NCBI RefSeq assembly: GCF_046707225.1
Contig: NZ_JBJKOP010000057.1
Span: 1 to 22,659 of the forward strand
Reading direction: 5' to 3'
Source: Caproicibacter sp046707225
GTDB taxonomy: Bacteria; Bacillota; Clostridia; Oscillospirales; Acutalibacteraceae
DNA length: 22,659 bases
This document shows, in pieces, positions 13,789 through 21,581 of this stretch. Every line of letters begins with the position of its first letter. Position 1 is the stretch's first letter. The notes beneath the pieces are model-generated. The model made no database searches. It was given only the letters and a program-made list of their open reading frames with translations, and was not told the DNA's origin. A program made the translations under genes and the position numbers.

Positions 13789-15303
13789 ATGTTTAGGCAA
13801 TTACAGAAAATAGGAAAATCATTCATGCTTCCGATCGCGATTCTTCCGGCGGCGGGTTTGCTGCTCGGCATCGGCGGCGCATTCAGCAACCCTGCTACCA
13901 TTGCGGCATATCCGTTCCTGAATAATTTTGTCGCCCAGGCAATTTTCCAGATTATGAGCAGCGCCGGCAGCGTTGTCTTTAACAATCTGTCGCTTCTTCT
14001 GTGCATCGGCCTGTGCATCGGCCTGGCCAGGAGCGACAGAGGCACGGCGGCGCTGGCCGGCCTGGTCGGATATCTGGTTATGACGGCAACGATTTCGGTT
14101 ATGCTGACGATACTCAATCCGAAGGGCAACGCAATCGATACCGGCGTCATCGGCGCGCTGGTAATGGGAGCAATCGCGGTGACGCTGCACAACCGGTATC
14201 ACAACATTGAACTGCCTACGATCCTCGGGTTTTTCGGCGGTTCCAGGTTCGTGCCGATCGTCACCTCGTTTGCGGCAATCTTTGCAGGAATGCTGTTCTA
14301 TGCGATTTGGCCGCCCATTCAGAATCTGCTGACATCCGCCGGTCAGGGAATTGCTTCGATGGGCGTGGTCGGGACGTTCCTCTACGGCTTTTTAATGAGA
14401 CTGTGCGGGGCTGTCGGCCTTCATCACATGATTTACCCGATGTTCTGGTACACGCAGCTGGGCGGGACGGAGGTTGTTGCGGGCCAGACGGTCGTGGGCG
14501 CTCAGAAGATCTTCTTTGCAGAGCTGGCGGACCCGACCCATACCGGTCTGTTTACACACGGCACGCGCTTTTTCGCCGGCCGTTTCGATACCATGATGTT
14601 TGGTCTCCCCGCATCCTGCCTTGCCATGTATCACTGTGTGCCAAAGGAAAGAAGAAAAAAGTACGGCGGTTTGTTTCTCGGCGTGGCGCTTACTTCCTTT
14701 ATCACCGGTATTACGGAGCCGATCGAATACATGTTTCTGTTTGTCAGCCCGCTGCTTTATGTGTTTCACTCTTTTTTGGACGGGGTTTCATTCCTGATTG
14801 CGGACCTTCTTAACGTCCGCATCGGCAATACATTTTCCGGGGGATTTATCGATTTCACTCTGTTCGGGATTTTGCAGGGGAACGACAGGACCAACTGGGT
14901 ATCGGTCGTGATCGTCGGCATTTTCTGGGCGTTGCTGTATTATTTTTCTTTCCGCTTCTTTATTATGAAGTTTAATATTATGACGCCTGGGCGCGGGAGC
15001 GACGACGAAGGTTCTGCCGCTGTATCCGTTTCCGATGCGGTCAGCTCGACAAAAACATCCCTTAAGGATAAAGCAGTGGACGTAATTCAGGCTTTTGGCG
15101 GAAAAACAAATATTGTGGACATGGACGCCTGCATCACCCGCCTGAGGGCATCCGTCAAGGATTTGGAAAAAGTGGATAAGGAAAAGCTCAAAGCGCTAGG
15201 TGCAACCGACGTTTTGGTTATAGGAGACGGGATACAGGCTGTATTCGGAACCAAAGCAGTCATTCTAAAGAATTATATCGTTGACATTTTGGGATTGGAA
15301 TAG
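13789..15303 (+). CDS. PTS transporter EIICB, glucose/GlcNAc family
   Basis: A 504-residue phosphotransferase permease of the Glc superfamily. EIIC covers about residues 1-400: multiple membrane segments, starting SFMLPIAILPAAGLLLGIG, with LCGAVGLHHMIYPMFWY, THTGLFTHGTRFFAGRF and the diagnostic GITEPIEYMFLFVSP. A linker leads to EIIB (about 425-504), with the phosphorylated cysteine at about C448 in DMDACITRLR and a typical end VFGTKAVILKNYIVDI. The substrate is glucose, GlcNAc or a related sugar; placement after nanE suggests an N-acetylated hexosamine, including ManNAc, but this is inference. The start at ATG 13,789 has GAGGGAGG 10 bases upstream; TTG 13,780 is too close to that site. EIIA is a separate gene further on. 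Confidence 0.93.
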   Translation: MFRQLQKIGKSFMLPIAILPAAGLLLGIGGAFSNPATIAAYPFLNNFVAQAIFQIMSSAGSVVFNNLSLLLCIGLCIGLARSDRGTAALAGLVGYLVMTATISVMLTILNPKGNAIDTGVIGALVMGAIAVTLHNRYHNIELPTILGFFGGSRFVPIVTSFAAIFAGMLFYAIWPPIQNLLTSAGQGIASMGVVGTFLYGFLMRLCGAVGLHHMIYPMFWYTQLGGTEVVAGQTVVGAQKIFFAELADPTHTGLFTHGTRFFAGRFDTMMFGLPASCLAMYHCVPKERRKKYGGLFLGVALTSFITGITEPIEYMFLFVSPLLYVFHSFLDGVSFLIADLLNVRIGNTFSGGFIDFTLFGILQGNDRTNWVSVVIVGIFWALLYYFSFRFFIMKFNIMTPGRGSDDEGSAAVSVSDAVSSTKTSLKDKAVDVIQAFGGKTNIVDMDACITRLRASVKDLEKVDKEKLKALGATDVLVIGDGIQAVFGTKAVILKNYIVDILGLE

Positions 15304-15327
15304 ACGGAGTTTTTCTTCCGGCATAAA

Positions 15328-15370
15328 AAGGTTTTTTCAGCGTGGATTCCATTCCTGCTGAAAAAACCTT
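15328..15370 (+). terminator. long hairpin between EIICB and EIIA genes
   Basis: AAGGTTTTTTCAGC (15,328-15,341) and GCTGAAAAAACCTT (15,357-15,370) are a perfect 14-bp inverted repeat with a 15-base loop. No long T-run follows, but the arm itself holds T6/A6. It may be a weak terminator, an RNA 3'-end stabiliser or a processing site that sets EIICB above EIIA levels. Confidence 0.55.
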
Positions 15371-15497
15371 CCTTAAGCTTATTCCATTTCAATAGCTTTA
15401 AAATATGCCGCATCCTGTATCATACGGTTGAGGGAGCTTTTCAGCGGTCCCTTGGGATGTCCGATCCAGCACTTTTACGATTACGGAGGATCTGTAT

Positions 15498-15971
15498 ATG
15501 TTAAATTTCATGAGCAAACAAATTGAAATCGCGTCGCCGGTAAGTGGAACCGTCGTGAATCTGGACCAGGTGAACGACGCGGTTTTTTCCGGAAGGTCAG
15601 TGGGGGACGGCTGTGCGGTTATACCGGAAGATCCGCTGATTTGCGCGCCGTGCGACGGCAAGATCATCCAGATTATAGAAACAAATCACGCTTTCTGCAT
15701 TCTGAGCGACGACGGCCTTGAAATTCTGGTGCATATTGGACTGGATACGGTACAATTAAAAGGCGAAGGCTTTTCAAGGCTGAAAGAAGAAGGCGAACAG
15801 GTGAAAACGGGCGACCCTGTCATGAAAGTGGATTTTTCATATCTTCGGCAGCGGGGGAAAGAAATCGTTACACCAGTTCTGATCACGAATATGGATCAGG
15901 TGGCGTTGATGAAGATTTTTAAAGGAAAAGTCCGTACGGCGGAAAGACTGATAAAAGTTAAAATGAAATAA
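15498..15971 (+). CDS. PTS EIIA component, glucose type
   Basis: A 157-residue soluble EIIA of the glucose family, which passes phosphate from HPr to EIIB. The family motifs are all there: IASPVSGTVVNLDQVNDAVF, VGDGCAVIP, APCDGKI, TNHAFCI and LVHIGLDTVQLKGEGF. The two active-site histidines are H64 (NHAF) and H79 (VHIGLDT), with the same 15-residue spacing as His75/His90 of E. coli EIIA-Glc; H79 is the phosphorylated one. The C-terminus (EIVTPVLITNMDQV) is normal. GGAGGA lies 7 bases before ATG 15,498. The gene is 194 bases past the EIICB stop, behind the 15,328 hairpin, and is followed by HPr. Confidence 0.93.
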   Translation: MLNFMSKQIEIASPVSGTVVNLDQVNDAVFSGRSVGDGCAVIPEDPLICAPCDGKIIQIIETNHAFCILSDDGLEILVHIGLDTVQLKGEGFSRLKEEGEQVKTGDPVMKVDFSYLRQRGKEIVTPVLITNMDQVALMKIFKGKVRTAERLIKVKMK

Positions 15972-16042
15972 TGCCGGCAGTAGCGTTATGGAATTTCTGT
16001 TCTTGACCTGCGGTGCCTTTCAAAGCTGGGGGGGGAAACGGA

Positions 16043-16303
16043 GTGATACAGATTAAAATCACCGCAAAGAATGGACTGCATGCAAGACCCGCCAGTCTGG
16101 TCGCCAGCATCGCGCGCTCCTATCCGGGCAAGATCTATCTTGAAAAGGGCGGCGCCCGGTGCGATGCGAAAAACATTTTGTCGGTCATGGCTCTGGAGCT
16201 GACATGCGGGGATGTGGTGATCGTGACTGCATGTGGGGAGCACGGCAGCCTGATGGAAAAGAGAATTGAAGCGGCTATCCGGAATTTCGATCAAACCGAA
16301 TAG
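16043..16303 (+). CDS. ptsH: HPr phosphocarrier with Asn at the Ser46 position
   Basis: An 86-residue HPr-family protein. It is taken to start at GTG 16,043 (MIQIKITAKN), with GGGGGGG upstream; the longer frame from 16,013 adds nothing conserved. The phosphocarrier motif NGLHARPASLV is intact, with His13 as the phospho-site. At the position of regulatory Ser46, 31 residues further, it has Asn44 in DAKNILSVMAL, so HPr kinase could not mark it there. It follows EIIA by 71 bases and completes a dedicated phosphorelay for the operon. The general HPr (with Ser46) presumably lies elsewhere. The first part KITAKNGLHARPA is typical of the family. Confidence 0.88.
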   Translation: MIQIKITAKNGLHARPASLVASIARSYPGKIYLEKGGARCDAKNILSVMALELTCGDVVIVTACGEHGSLMEKRIEAAIRNFDQTE

Positions 16304-16690
16304 GCACGCTCGACCGACCTTTTGCCGGAGTGCGCGAAAGTCAGCGTCTCATGCCCGAGGATTTTTTAAACCGCAGATGCGAAACGCTTTTCCTCAATCA
16401 ATTGACTTTGCATTGTAGGGGGAAAAAGGAGCTTGCAGGCTGAATAGCCGCAGAAAAATCGGAATGCGAGAGTTGAAAGCATTCCTGAAGCAACATTCAA
16501 GCAGGCGAGTCCTTATGAGAAAGCCGGCGGGTGTCGGCGTTTTTGGCGGGCCCGGCCGGGGACATTCCTATTCCGGAAAGCATCCGCGGTCTGGCTTTTT
16601 GACAGAAAGATTTTTCTCCGGACTGTAATTTTCCTCGCCTTTTCGAGGCTTTAGGTTTTCCGGCCAGGATGAAACAGTAAATTTTAAGAA
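16304..16690. other. intergenic, about 390 bases, one candidate hairpin
   Basis: No ORF with a sound ribosome site is seen here. The only notable structure is GCCGGC (16,523-16,528), loop GGGT and GTCGGC (16,533-16,538), followed by GTTTTT, a weak intrinsic terminator that could end the PTS operon or an unrecognised RNA. The codon use of the minus-strand frame 16,497-16,703 gives no recognisable protein. Confidence 0.4.
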
Positions 16691-16696
16691 AAAGCC

Positions 16697-16725
16697 TTGA
16701 CATTCCAGCCTTAGAATGGTATTAT
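16697..16725 (+). promoter_or_regulatory. promoter of the initiator tRNA gene
   Basis: TTGACA (16,697-16,702) and TATTAT (16,720-16,725) are spaced by 17 bases. A TATAAT (16,723-16,728) overlaps the same -10. The leader to the tRNA would be about 55 bases. Confidence 0.75.
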
Positions 16726-16785
16726 AATTAGGCACTCAAAACGAAACCATACAATTTGGCGGAGTGAGAATGCGTAAATTTATAT

Positions 16786-16862
<77 letters not shown>

Positions 16863-16869
16863 AACAAAA

Positions 16870-16899
16870 CCCAGTAGCCATGCGGCTGCTGGGCTTTTT
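16870..16899 (+). terminator. terminator after tRNA-fMet
   Basis: CCCAGTAGCC (16,870-16,879), loop ATGC and GGCTGCTGGG (16,884-16,893) form a 10-bp stem with one G-U pair. CTTTTT follows. Confidence 0.88.
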
Positions 16900-16929
16900 C
16901 GTGTTTTCAGCAATACACCCAAAAGGCTG

Positions 16930-16995
16930 TTTGACGGTAAATTTGACGGTCAAAAGAGTGCGCAAAAATCAAATAAAAAAGATTCTGACGGTAAA
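16930..16995 (+). repeat. three TGACGGT repeats, likely integrase arm sites
   Basis: TTTGACGGTAAA (16,930-16,941), TTTGACGGTCAAA (16,942-16,954) and TCTGACGGTAAA (16,984-16,995) are direct repeats lying between the attachment site and the integrase stop codon. The middle copy is also a 13-base palindrome. Position and spacing suit the arm-type sites bound by the N-terminal domain of Tn916-like integrases. Confidence 0.65.
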
Positions 16996-17030
16996 GATCA
17001 AAAAATTTAGGCAACAAAAATAGCCTTGAT

Positions 17031-18206
17031 TTATTGGTACAACCCTGCCATTAATGCCATTGCTTTTCGTTTTTGCTCATCCAGTGAATGAGCGTACCGG
17101 TTTAGCGTTGTGCTTACGTCTGCGTGTCCCAACAACTCACTCAGGGTCTTTATGTCAACGCCGCTTTCAACGGCTCTGGTGGCAAATGTGTGGCGCATCG
17201 CGTGAAAATTGGCATTGGCCACCCCTGCAGAGATTAAAAGCCGTTTAAAGACATCTTCCATGGTGCGTGGCTCAATTGGCCGACCAATTTCATTGCAAAT
17301 GATAAAGCCCCGTTCGTCATAAATATCCCCAGCAGCTACTTTTTCTTTATCACGCTGAGCTTTGTATGCCTTTAAATCGTCAATTAAAAATGAGGGCAAA
17401 GGAATATCACGAATAGATTTGTCGCTTTTTGGGATTCCGATAACCAGCTCGGTTTTCCTCTTGCTTTGATCCATGGCTGGTAGACGGTTGAGAGTTCGCC
17501 GAATGGAAAGAACGTGAGTCACCTCGTCAATATCCCGCCACTGAAGTCCACATAGTTCGCCCACACGGATTCCTGTGCATAGGCAAATCAGAATACCAAT
17601 TTTATACCGTTCATCGCTTGCCTTAATTGTAGTCAAAAGTTTCTGCTCTTCTGAAAGGGACAGGACCCGCATTTCCTTTTTTGTTACCTTTGGCAACTTT
17701 ACAAACTCGACAAAATTTCTATTAATTAAGCTGTTTTCATAGGCCTGCTTTAGCGCGGTGGAAAACATGGTATACATATTTCGCAAAGTTTTTTCGGAAA
17801 GGCCGCCTTTGCCATCCAGCCTGCCATGTTCGGCTTTTTCATTGAAAAATTGTTGAAGCAAATCAACACGAAGATCAACCAGCTTTAATTTGCCAATATT
17901 GGGAGAGATATGTTTGGTTATGTATAAACGATAATTAATATAAGACGATTGCTTTACTTTGGGACGTGCATATACTTCCAGCCATTGATTGAGCCAACCC
18001 TCTAGAGTTAATTTGCTCTTTTCTACATAAGTGCCCGATTTAATCTCATTGATTGCACTGAGCAGTTTTTCTTTGGCTTCTTTTTCTGTTTGTCCATATC
18101 GTGATATTTTTCGACGCCGACCGGTTTTAGGATTGATATCATAGTAATATTGTCCTTCCCAGCGGCCGTCTTTCCGATGGTAAATATTGATTCCTTTTTT
18201 GGGCAT
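17031..18206 (-). CDS. int: tyrosine site-specific integrase (Tn916/phage type)
   Basis: A 391-residue tyrosine recombinase that integrates and excises the element. Residues 1-60 form an AP2-like arm-binding domain (DGRWEGQYYYDINPKTGRRRK), 63-170 the SAM-like core-binding domain (LTLEGWLNQWLEVY) and 180-385 the catalytic domain. The full catalytic set is visible: R214 (TGIRVGEL), K260 (IPKSDKS), H335-x-x-R338 (FHAMRHTFATR), H361 (LLGHADVSTT) and the nucleophile Y371 (LNRYAH). Start 18,206 has GAGAGGAGAG upstream. The gene faces the tRNA-fMet attachment site 168 bases away. It appears intact and probably active. Confidence 0.95.
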   Translation of the reverse strand: MPKKGINIYHRKDGRWEGQYYYDINPKTGRRRKISRYGQTEKEAKEKLLSAINEIKSGTYVEKSKLTLEGWLNQWLEVYARPKVKQSSYINYRLYITKHISPNIGKLKLVDLRVDLLQQFFNEKAEHGRLDGKGGLSEKTLRNMYTMFSTALKQAYENSLINRNFVEFVKLPKVTKKEMRVLSLSEEQKLLTTIKASDERYKIGILICLCTGIRVGELCGLQWRDIDEVTHVLSIRRTLNRLPAMDQSKRKTELVIGIPKSDKSIRDIPLPSFLIDDLKAYKAQRDKEKVAAGDIYDERGFIICNEIGRPIEPRTMEDVFKRLLISAGVANANFHAMRHTFATRAVESGVDIKTLSELLGHADVSTTLNRYAHSLDEQKRKAMALMAGLYQ

Positions 18207-18263
18207 AAGTGCTCTCCTCTCTTGTTGTAATATGTAATATAGTGAAAATAAGTTGGTACATTT

Positions 18264-18339
18264 GGGACAATCATTCTTCTAAGCTTTTCAACCTAGAAAT
18301 GTTTGTCCCGATTTTTATCTTTCAATATGGGATTGTCCC
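18264..18339. repeat. GGGACAA boxes between int and the zinc-finger gene
   Basis: GGGACAATCAT (18,264-18,274) and ATGTTTGTCCC (18,299-18,309) are inverted arms with one mismatch; an inner TTCTA/TAGAA can extend the pairing. A third box, ATTGTCCC (18,332-18,339), lies inside the 3' end of the zinc-finger gene. They sit just upstream of int and may be protein-binding sites or an RNA hairpin. Confidence 0.5.
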
Positions 18340-19361
18340 GCTAAAAGCTGAGACATAATTTCATCCGCCTTTGTTCTCTGAGCAAGCATCCAGCTGTTAA
18401 AACTTGAGACGGAAAGGCTGCCGTCTTTGACGGCTCTTTTTTTAACCCTTGCGTCCATACAAAAAGATTGAAATGCTTTTTCGAATGGCTCATAATTAAC
18501 AACCTTAGCCTTTTTAAGTTTTTCCAGTTTGTTGTACCAGTACATATAGCTATTTTTATAATCTTTCTCATACGAAATATTTTTCTTAGCTTTGTCATAC
18601 TTTCTTTTATTTAATCGGCTTTGAGTGCGTCTGCATTTATCGCTGCATAAAGTTGGTATGTTGGCAGTATGAGCCAAAAACAGTTTGTTACAAACTTTGC
18701 AGCGCTGAAAATACTGATGAGTGCTGTATATATGCTTGAGTGAATATATCACAACCGGCATTAAATCAGTATCTGCAACAATATATTCTTGAACACCGTT
18801 TTCATTGTTATAGAAAAGCTTTGCACTTCCATTCAGAAGCGTATTATCAAAATAGTCTAATGGGGAATCGCTTAAACCACTTTGTCCTTTTTGAATGATA
18901 CTTTCCAACGATAAACGGACAGGAAGGGTTAAATCCTCTATAAAATTTATAAAAAAGGATATATCATCTGAATTACGCCTTGAATTTTTCGTTCTGATTT
19001 TGTATTCCTGCCAGACTCTAAGCGCGAAAAATTTGAAGCTTTCATTATTGGAATTGTAAAGCTGATTCAATGATTCTATGGAATTATTCCAGAATTCTAA
19101 ATTCTGAGAGGATTCCTCAGTACTTAGTGCAACCCGAATATCACTCATTACTCCGGGAATCGAGTGACAGCAGTCAGCGATAAGTGATCCAATAGGTCTT
19201 TTTGTTTCCGACAAAATCCGAGCGGTATTGGAGCCATTCAATGCGGCTCGGATTTCTTGCAATTCTCCGATAAGAATATGTTCTGTTTGCTTTTTGTCGT
19301 TGATGCTGAATGCCAATACACACTCTTTTAATTCCGGTACAATTGGATAAATTCGATCCAT
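18315..19361 (-). CDS. zinc-finger protein of unknown function (DUF6076-like)
   Basis: A 348-residue soluble protein. The N-terminal two thirds carry no motif I recognise. Residues 219-260 hold a likely zinc knuckle, C221-x2-C224-x14-C239-x3-C243 (QRCKVCNKLF, then CSDKCRRTQSRLNKRKYDKAKK), followed by a very basic stretch that suggests nucleic-acid binding. The C-terminus is helical and charged. From memory this resembles the DUF6076 family found next to integrases in Clostridia elements; that name needs a search to confirm. Start 19,361 has AAGGGGGCA upstream and a good promoter at 19,457-19,429. The gene ends about 110 bases before int, same strand, so the two may be co-transcribed. Confidence 0.8.
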   Translation of the reverse strand: MDRIYPIVPELKECVLAFSINDKKQTEHILIGELQEIRAALNGSNTARILSETKRPIGSLIADCCHSIPGVMSDIRVALSTEESSQNLEFWNNSIESLNQLYNSNNESFKFFALRVWQEYKIRTKNSRRNSDDISFFINFIEDLTLPVRLSLESIIQKGQSGLSDSPLDYFDNTLLNGSAKLFYNNENGVQEYIVADTDLMPVVIYSLKHIYSTHQYFQRCKVCNKLFLAHTANIPTLCSDKCRRTQSRLNKRKYDKAKKNISYEKDYKNSYMYWYNKLEKLKKAKVVNYEPFEKAFQSFCMDARVKKRAVKDGSLSVSSFNSWMLAQRTKADEIMSQLLAGQSHIER

Positions 19362-19428
19362 TCAAATGCCCCCTTAATGTTATGGGAATCACTATTTTTT
19401 AGCTAAACTATAATTAAGAATTTCTAAA

Positions 19429-19457
19429 ATAATAACATTAAATGCTGTACAAATCAA
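19429..19457 (-). promoter_or_regulatory. promoter of the zinc-finger gene and perhaps int
   Basis: On the minus strand TTGATT (19,457-19,452) and TATTAT (19,434-19,429) are separated by 17 bases, with TG before the -10. It lies in a very AT-rich divergent region of about 150 bases facing the excisionase gene. Confidence 0.7.
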
Positions 19458-19515
19458 TATAATTATGATAATTTTTATATAGGTCTTTTTAAATATTTAA
19501 AAAGGAGTGCTAACG

Positions 19516-19734
19516 ATGAGGAAAGCAAACAGAAGTATAAACAGTTATGATCAGTTACCTTTAATTCTGACTGTGGAGCATATCAGCCAGATCATGGGTA
19601 TTAGCAGGGTTGGTGCATATGAGCTTACAAAAACAGATGGGTTTCCTGTTATCCGGGTTGGACGACGGATCACAATCCCCAAAATCGCGTTCATTGAATG
19701 GCTGGATGAAAAAGCTCAAAATCGTGGTGAGTAA
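19516..19734 (+). CDS. xis: excisionase-like helix-turn-helix protein
   Basis: A 72-residue DNA-binding protein of the excisionase/MerR-like HTH_17 type. The core is LILTVEHISQIMGISRVGAYELTKTDGFPVIRVGRRITIPKIAFIEWL: a helix-turn-helix, the usual GFP(V/I)I(R)VGRR wing and a final I.W. This small family acts as directionality factor for tyrosine integrases or as a regulator of element genes. ATG 19,516 is chosen, with AAAGGAG 10 bases upstream (GTG 19,507 overlaps that site). The next gene starts 1 base after its stop, so translation is probably coupled. Confidence 0.85.
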   Translation: MRKANRSINSYDQLPLILTVEHISQIMGISRVGAYELTKTDGFPVIRVGRRITIPKIAFIEWLDEKAQNRGE

Positions 19735-19735
19735 T

Positions 19736-21511
19736 ATGTCGGAGGAAAAAGCCGATAAAAAGGCTAAGACGGATATGGAGATCAAAAAAATGCTTGCTTG
19801 TCTGCCGGAGTATGTTTTTGAGGGTGGTCTATTAAAAAGAATTTGTAACAATAAAATCATGCCCTTGGCCGATTTTGTACCTATCCCACTAGAAGAAACT
19901 CTCTGTGATGATGGAAGAATAACGGAACGATATTTTACTATCAAAGCACTCAAGCAAAACGGAGAAGTTCTGCCAACAATTCAAGTCAAGGCTTCGGCAA
20001 TGATATCCATGTCTTGGGTTGAGGATTGTTGGGGATTCAGTGCCAATATAGAGCCTCCCATCCAGAGCAAAAAGGACTACATTCGGCATGTTATATTTAC
20101 CCTTGGCGCAAAATTTGCGAACAAGCGTACCATATACACCCATACAGGCTGGAGACAAGTGAACGGAAAGTATGCTTATTTATACCACAATGGCGCAATC
20201 GGCAGGAAAAATGTTTCGGTAGAACTGGAGGGAAACCTTAAAGCATATGATATGAAGCCTTGTGCGGAACTTTCAGAAGGGATACGGGCTGTTCGAAACC
20301 TGTTTCAAGTGGCATCTCCAAACGTGATATATCCGCTCATCTCAATAACTTTCCTGTCACCGCTGAATGAGTTTTTCCGGATTGGCGGATGCGAACCGGC
20401 TTTTGTACTTTATCTTTTGGGACGTACACAGACAAAAAAGAGCACGATTGCGGCAATTATGCTATCTTTCTTTGGAAAATTTACGTCGTCAAATTTGCCT
20501 TCAAGTTTTAAGGACACAACAAATGCAATTGAAAGAAAATGCTATGCCCTAAAAGATATGTTGACGGTTATTGACGATTTTCACCCTGTAGCCAATTACA
20601 GAGAAAAGCAAAATATGGAACAGATCGCTCAATCGCTCGCACGTGGATATGGCGACAGAACCGCAAGAGAACGAATGTCATCCGATATTACGATTCGGCC
20701 GGGATATCCCCCAAGGGGAAACGCTATCATAACAGGAGAAGATTTTCCGAATATTGGGCAGAGCGGCAGCGCACGCAATTTTATTATTGAACTGAATCAG
20801 AATGATATTCCAAACAGTGAAGCATTGAATCGCGCGCAGGAAGCCGCGTGGAGCGGATCGCTGATTGCATTTATGCGAGAATATATTACATGGCTCATTC
20901 CACAGACACCTCAATTACCGGAGCAACTCAGAAAAATGTTTTTTGCTTATAGACAAAAGGCTGCCAGTAGCCATATTTCCGGATATGGAAGAACGGGAGA
21001 CATCGTTGCTTGGCTGCAAATTGGTTTTGAATTTTTCGTAGTTTTTTTACAAACCGCCGGTGCATTAGATAGAGACACAATGGAGCAGAAAAAAGAAAAC
21101 GCTTGGAATATCTTTTGTGGACTGTCCAGTACTCAGCTTGAAAAATCAGATGAGGACAAACCAACCGCTTTATTTATAAATACATTAAAAGAGCTGCTTG
21201 ATACGGGAAAAGTATATGTGAAATCTTTTGCTCGTGAAAATCAAATTCAGGAAGGAAAAGGTACGCACATCGGTTTTATGGATGAAGACTATTTCTATTT
21301 TTTGCCTGCCGTTACATATAACGAAATAATAAAATTCTTTGCAGCGCAGAATGAAATATTTCCGCTAACAAAGACACGACTTTTTAAGCAAATGGCTGCT
21401 GAAAATTTGATATTTTATGATAAACGGGAAACTGGAAACAGCTATACAATTCAAAAACGAATTGGACAAGAAAAACGTCGTTTTATCGTCATGACTAAAA
21501 AACAATTTTAG
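19736..21511 (+). CDS. DUF927-type ATPase of mobile elements
   Basis: A 591-residue protein of the DUF927 group, helicase/primase-associated ATPases found in integrative elements and thought to help replicate the excised circle. The typical core is seen: FTLGAKFANKRTIYTHTGWR and GKYAYLYHNGAIG (about 121-156), then FVLYLLGRTQTKKSTIAAIMLSFFG. The P-loop here is GRTQTKKST (229-237), in which the second glycine of GxxxxGK(S/T) is Lys. Walker B is probably LTVIDDFHP (about 276-284). The end (about 500-590) looks like a winged-helix tail. ATG 19,736 follows the xis stop by 1 base with GGTGAG upstream; an earlier in-frame ATG (19,610) lies inside xis and is rejected. No separate primase domain was seen. 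Confidence 0.85.
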   Translation: MSEEKADKKAKTDMEIKKMLACLPEYVFEGGLLKRICNNKIMPLADFVPIPLEETLCDDGRITERYFTIKALKQNGEVLPTIQVKASAMISMSWVEDCWGFSANIEPPIQSKKDYIRHVIFTLGAKFANKRTIYTHTGWRQVNGKYAYLYHNGAIGRKNVSVELEGNLKAYDMKPCAELSEGIRAVRNLFQVASPNVIYPLISITFLSPLNEFFRIGGCEPAFVLYLLGRTQTKKSTIAAIMLSFFGKFTSSNLPSSFKDTTNAIERKCYALKDMLTVIDDFHPVANYREKQNMEQIAQSLARGYGDRTARERMSSDITIRPGYPPRGNAIITGEDFPNIGQSGSARNFIIELNQNDIPNSEALNRAQEAAWSGSLIAFMREYITWLIPQTPQLPEQLRKMFFAYRQKAASSHISGYGRTGDIVAWLQIGFEFFVVFLQTAGALDRDTMEQKKENAWNIFCGLSSTQLEKSDEDKPTALFINTLKELLDTGKVYVKSFARENQIQEGKGTHIGFMDEDYFYFLPAVTYNEIIKFFAAQNEIFPLTKTRLFKQMAAENLIFYDKRETGNSYTIQKRIGQEKRRFIVMTKKQF

Positions 21512-21581
21512 GAAACTGAAATACTGTCTTTTTGGAGTTAAAATAGATTGGCAAATTACGCTTATCGATAGGCTGCCAGTT

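Noticed and set aside
16497..16703. Minus-strand 68-residue frame before the tRNA
   Set aside because: No ribosome site or known motif, and it overlaps the tRNA promoter.
19610..19735. Longer N-terminus for the DUF927 protein
   Set aside because: The extra 42 residues are the excisionase gene read in another frame, and a ribosome site supports ATG 19,736.
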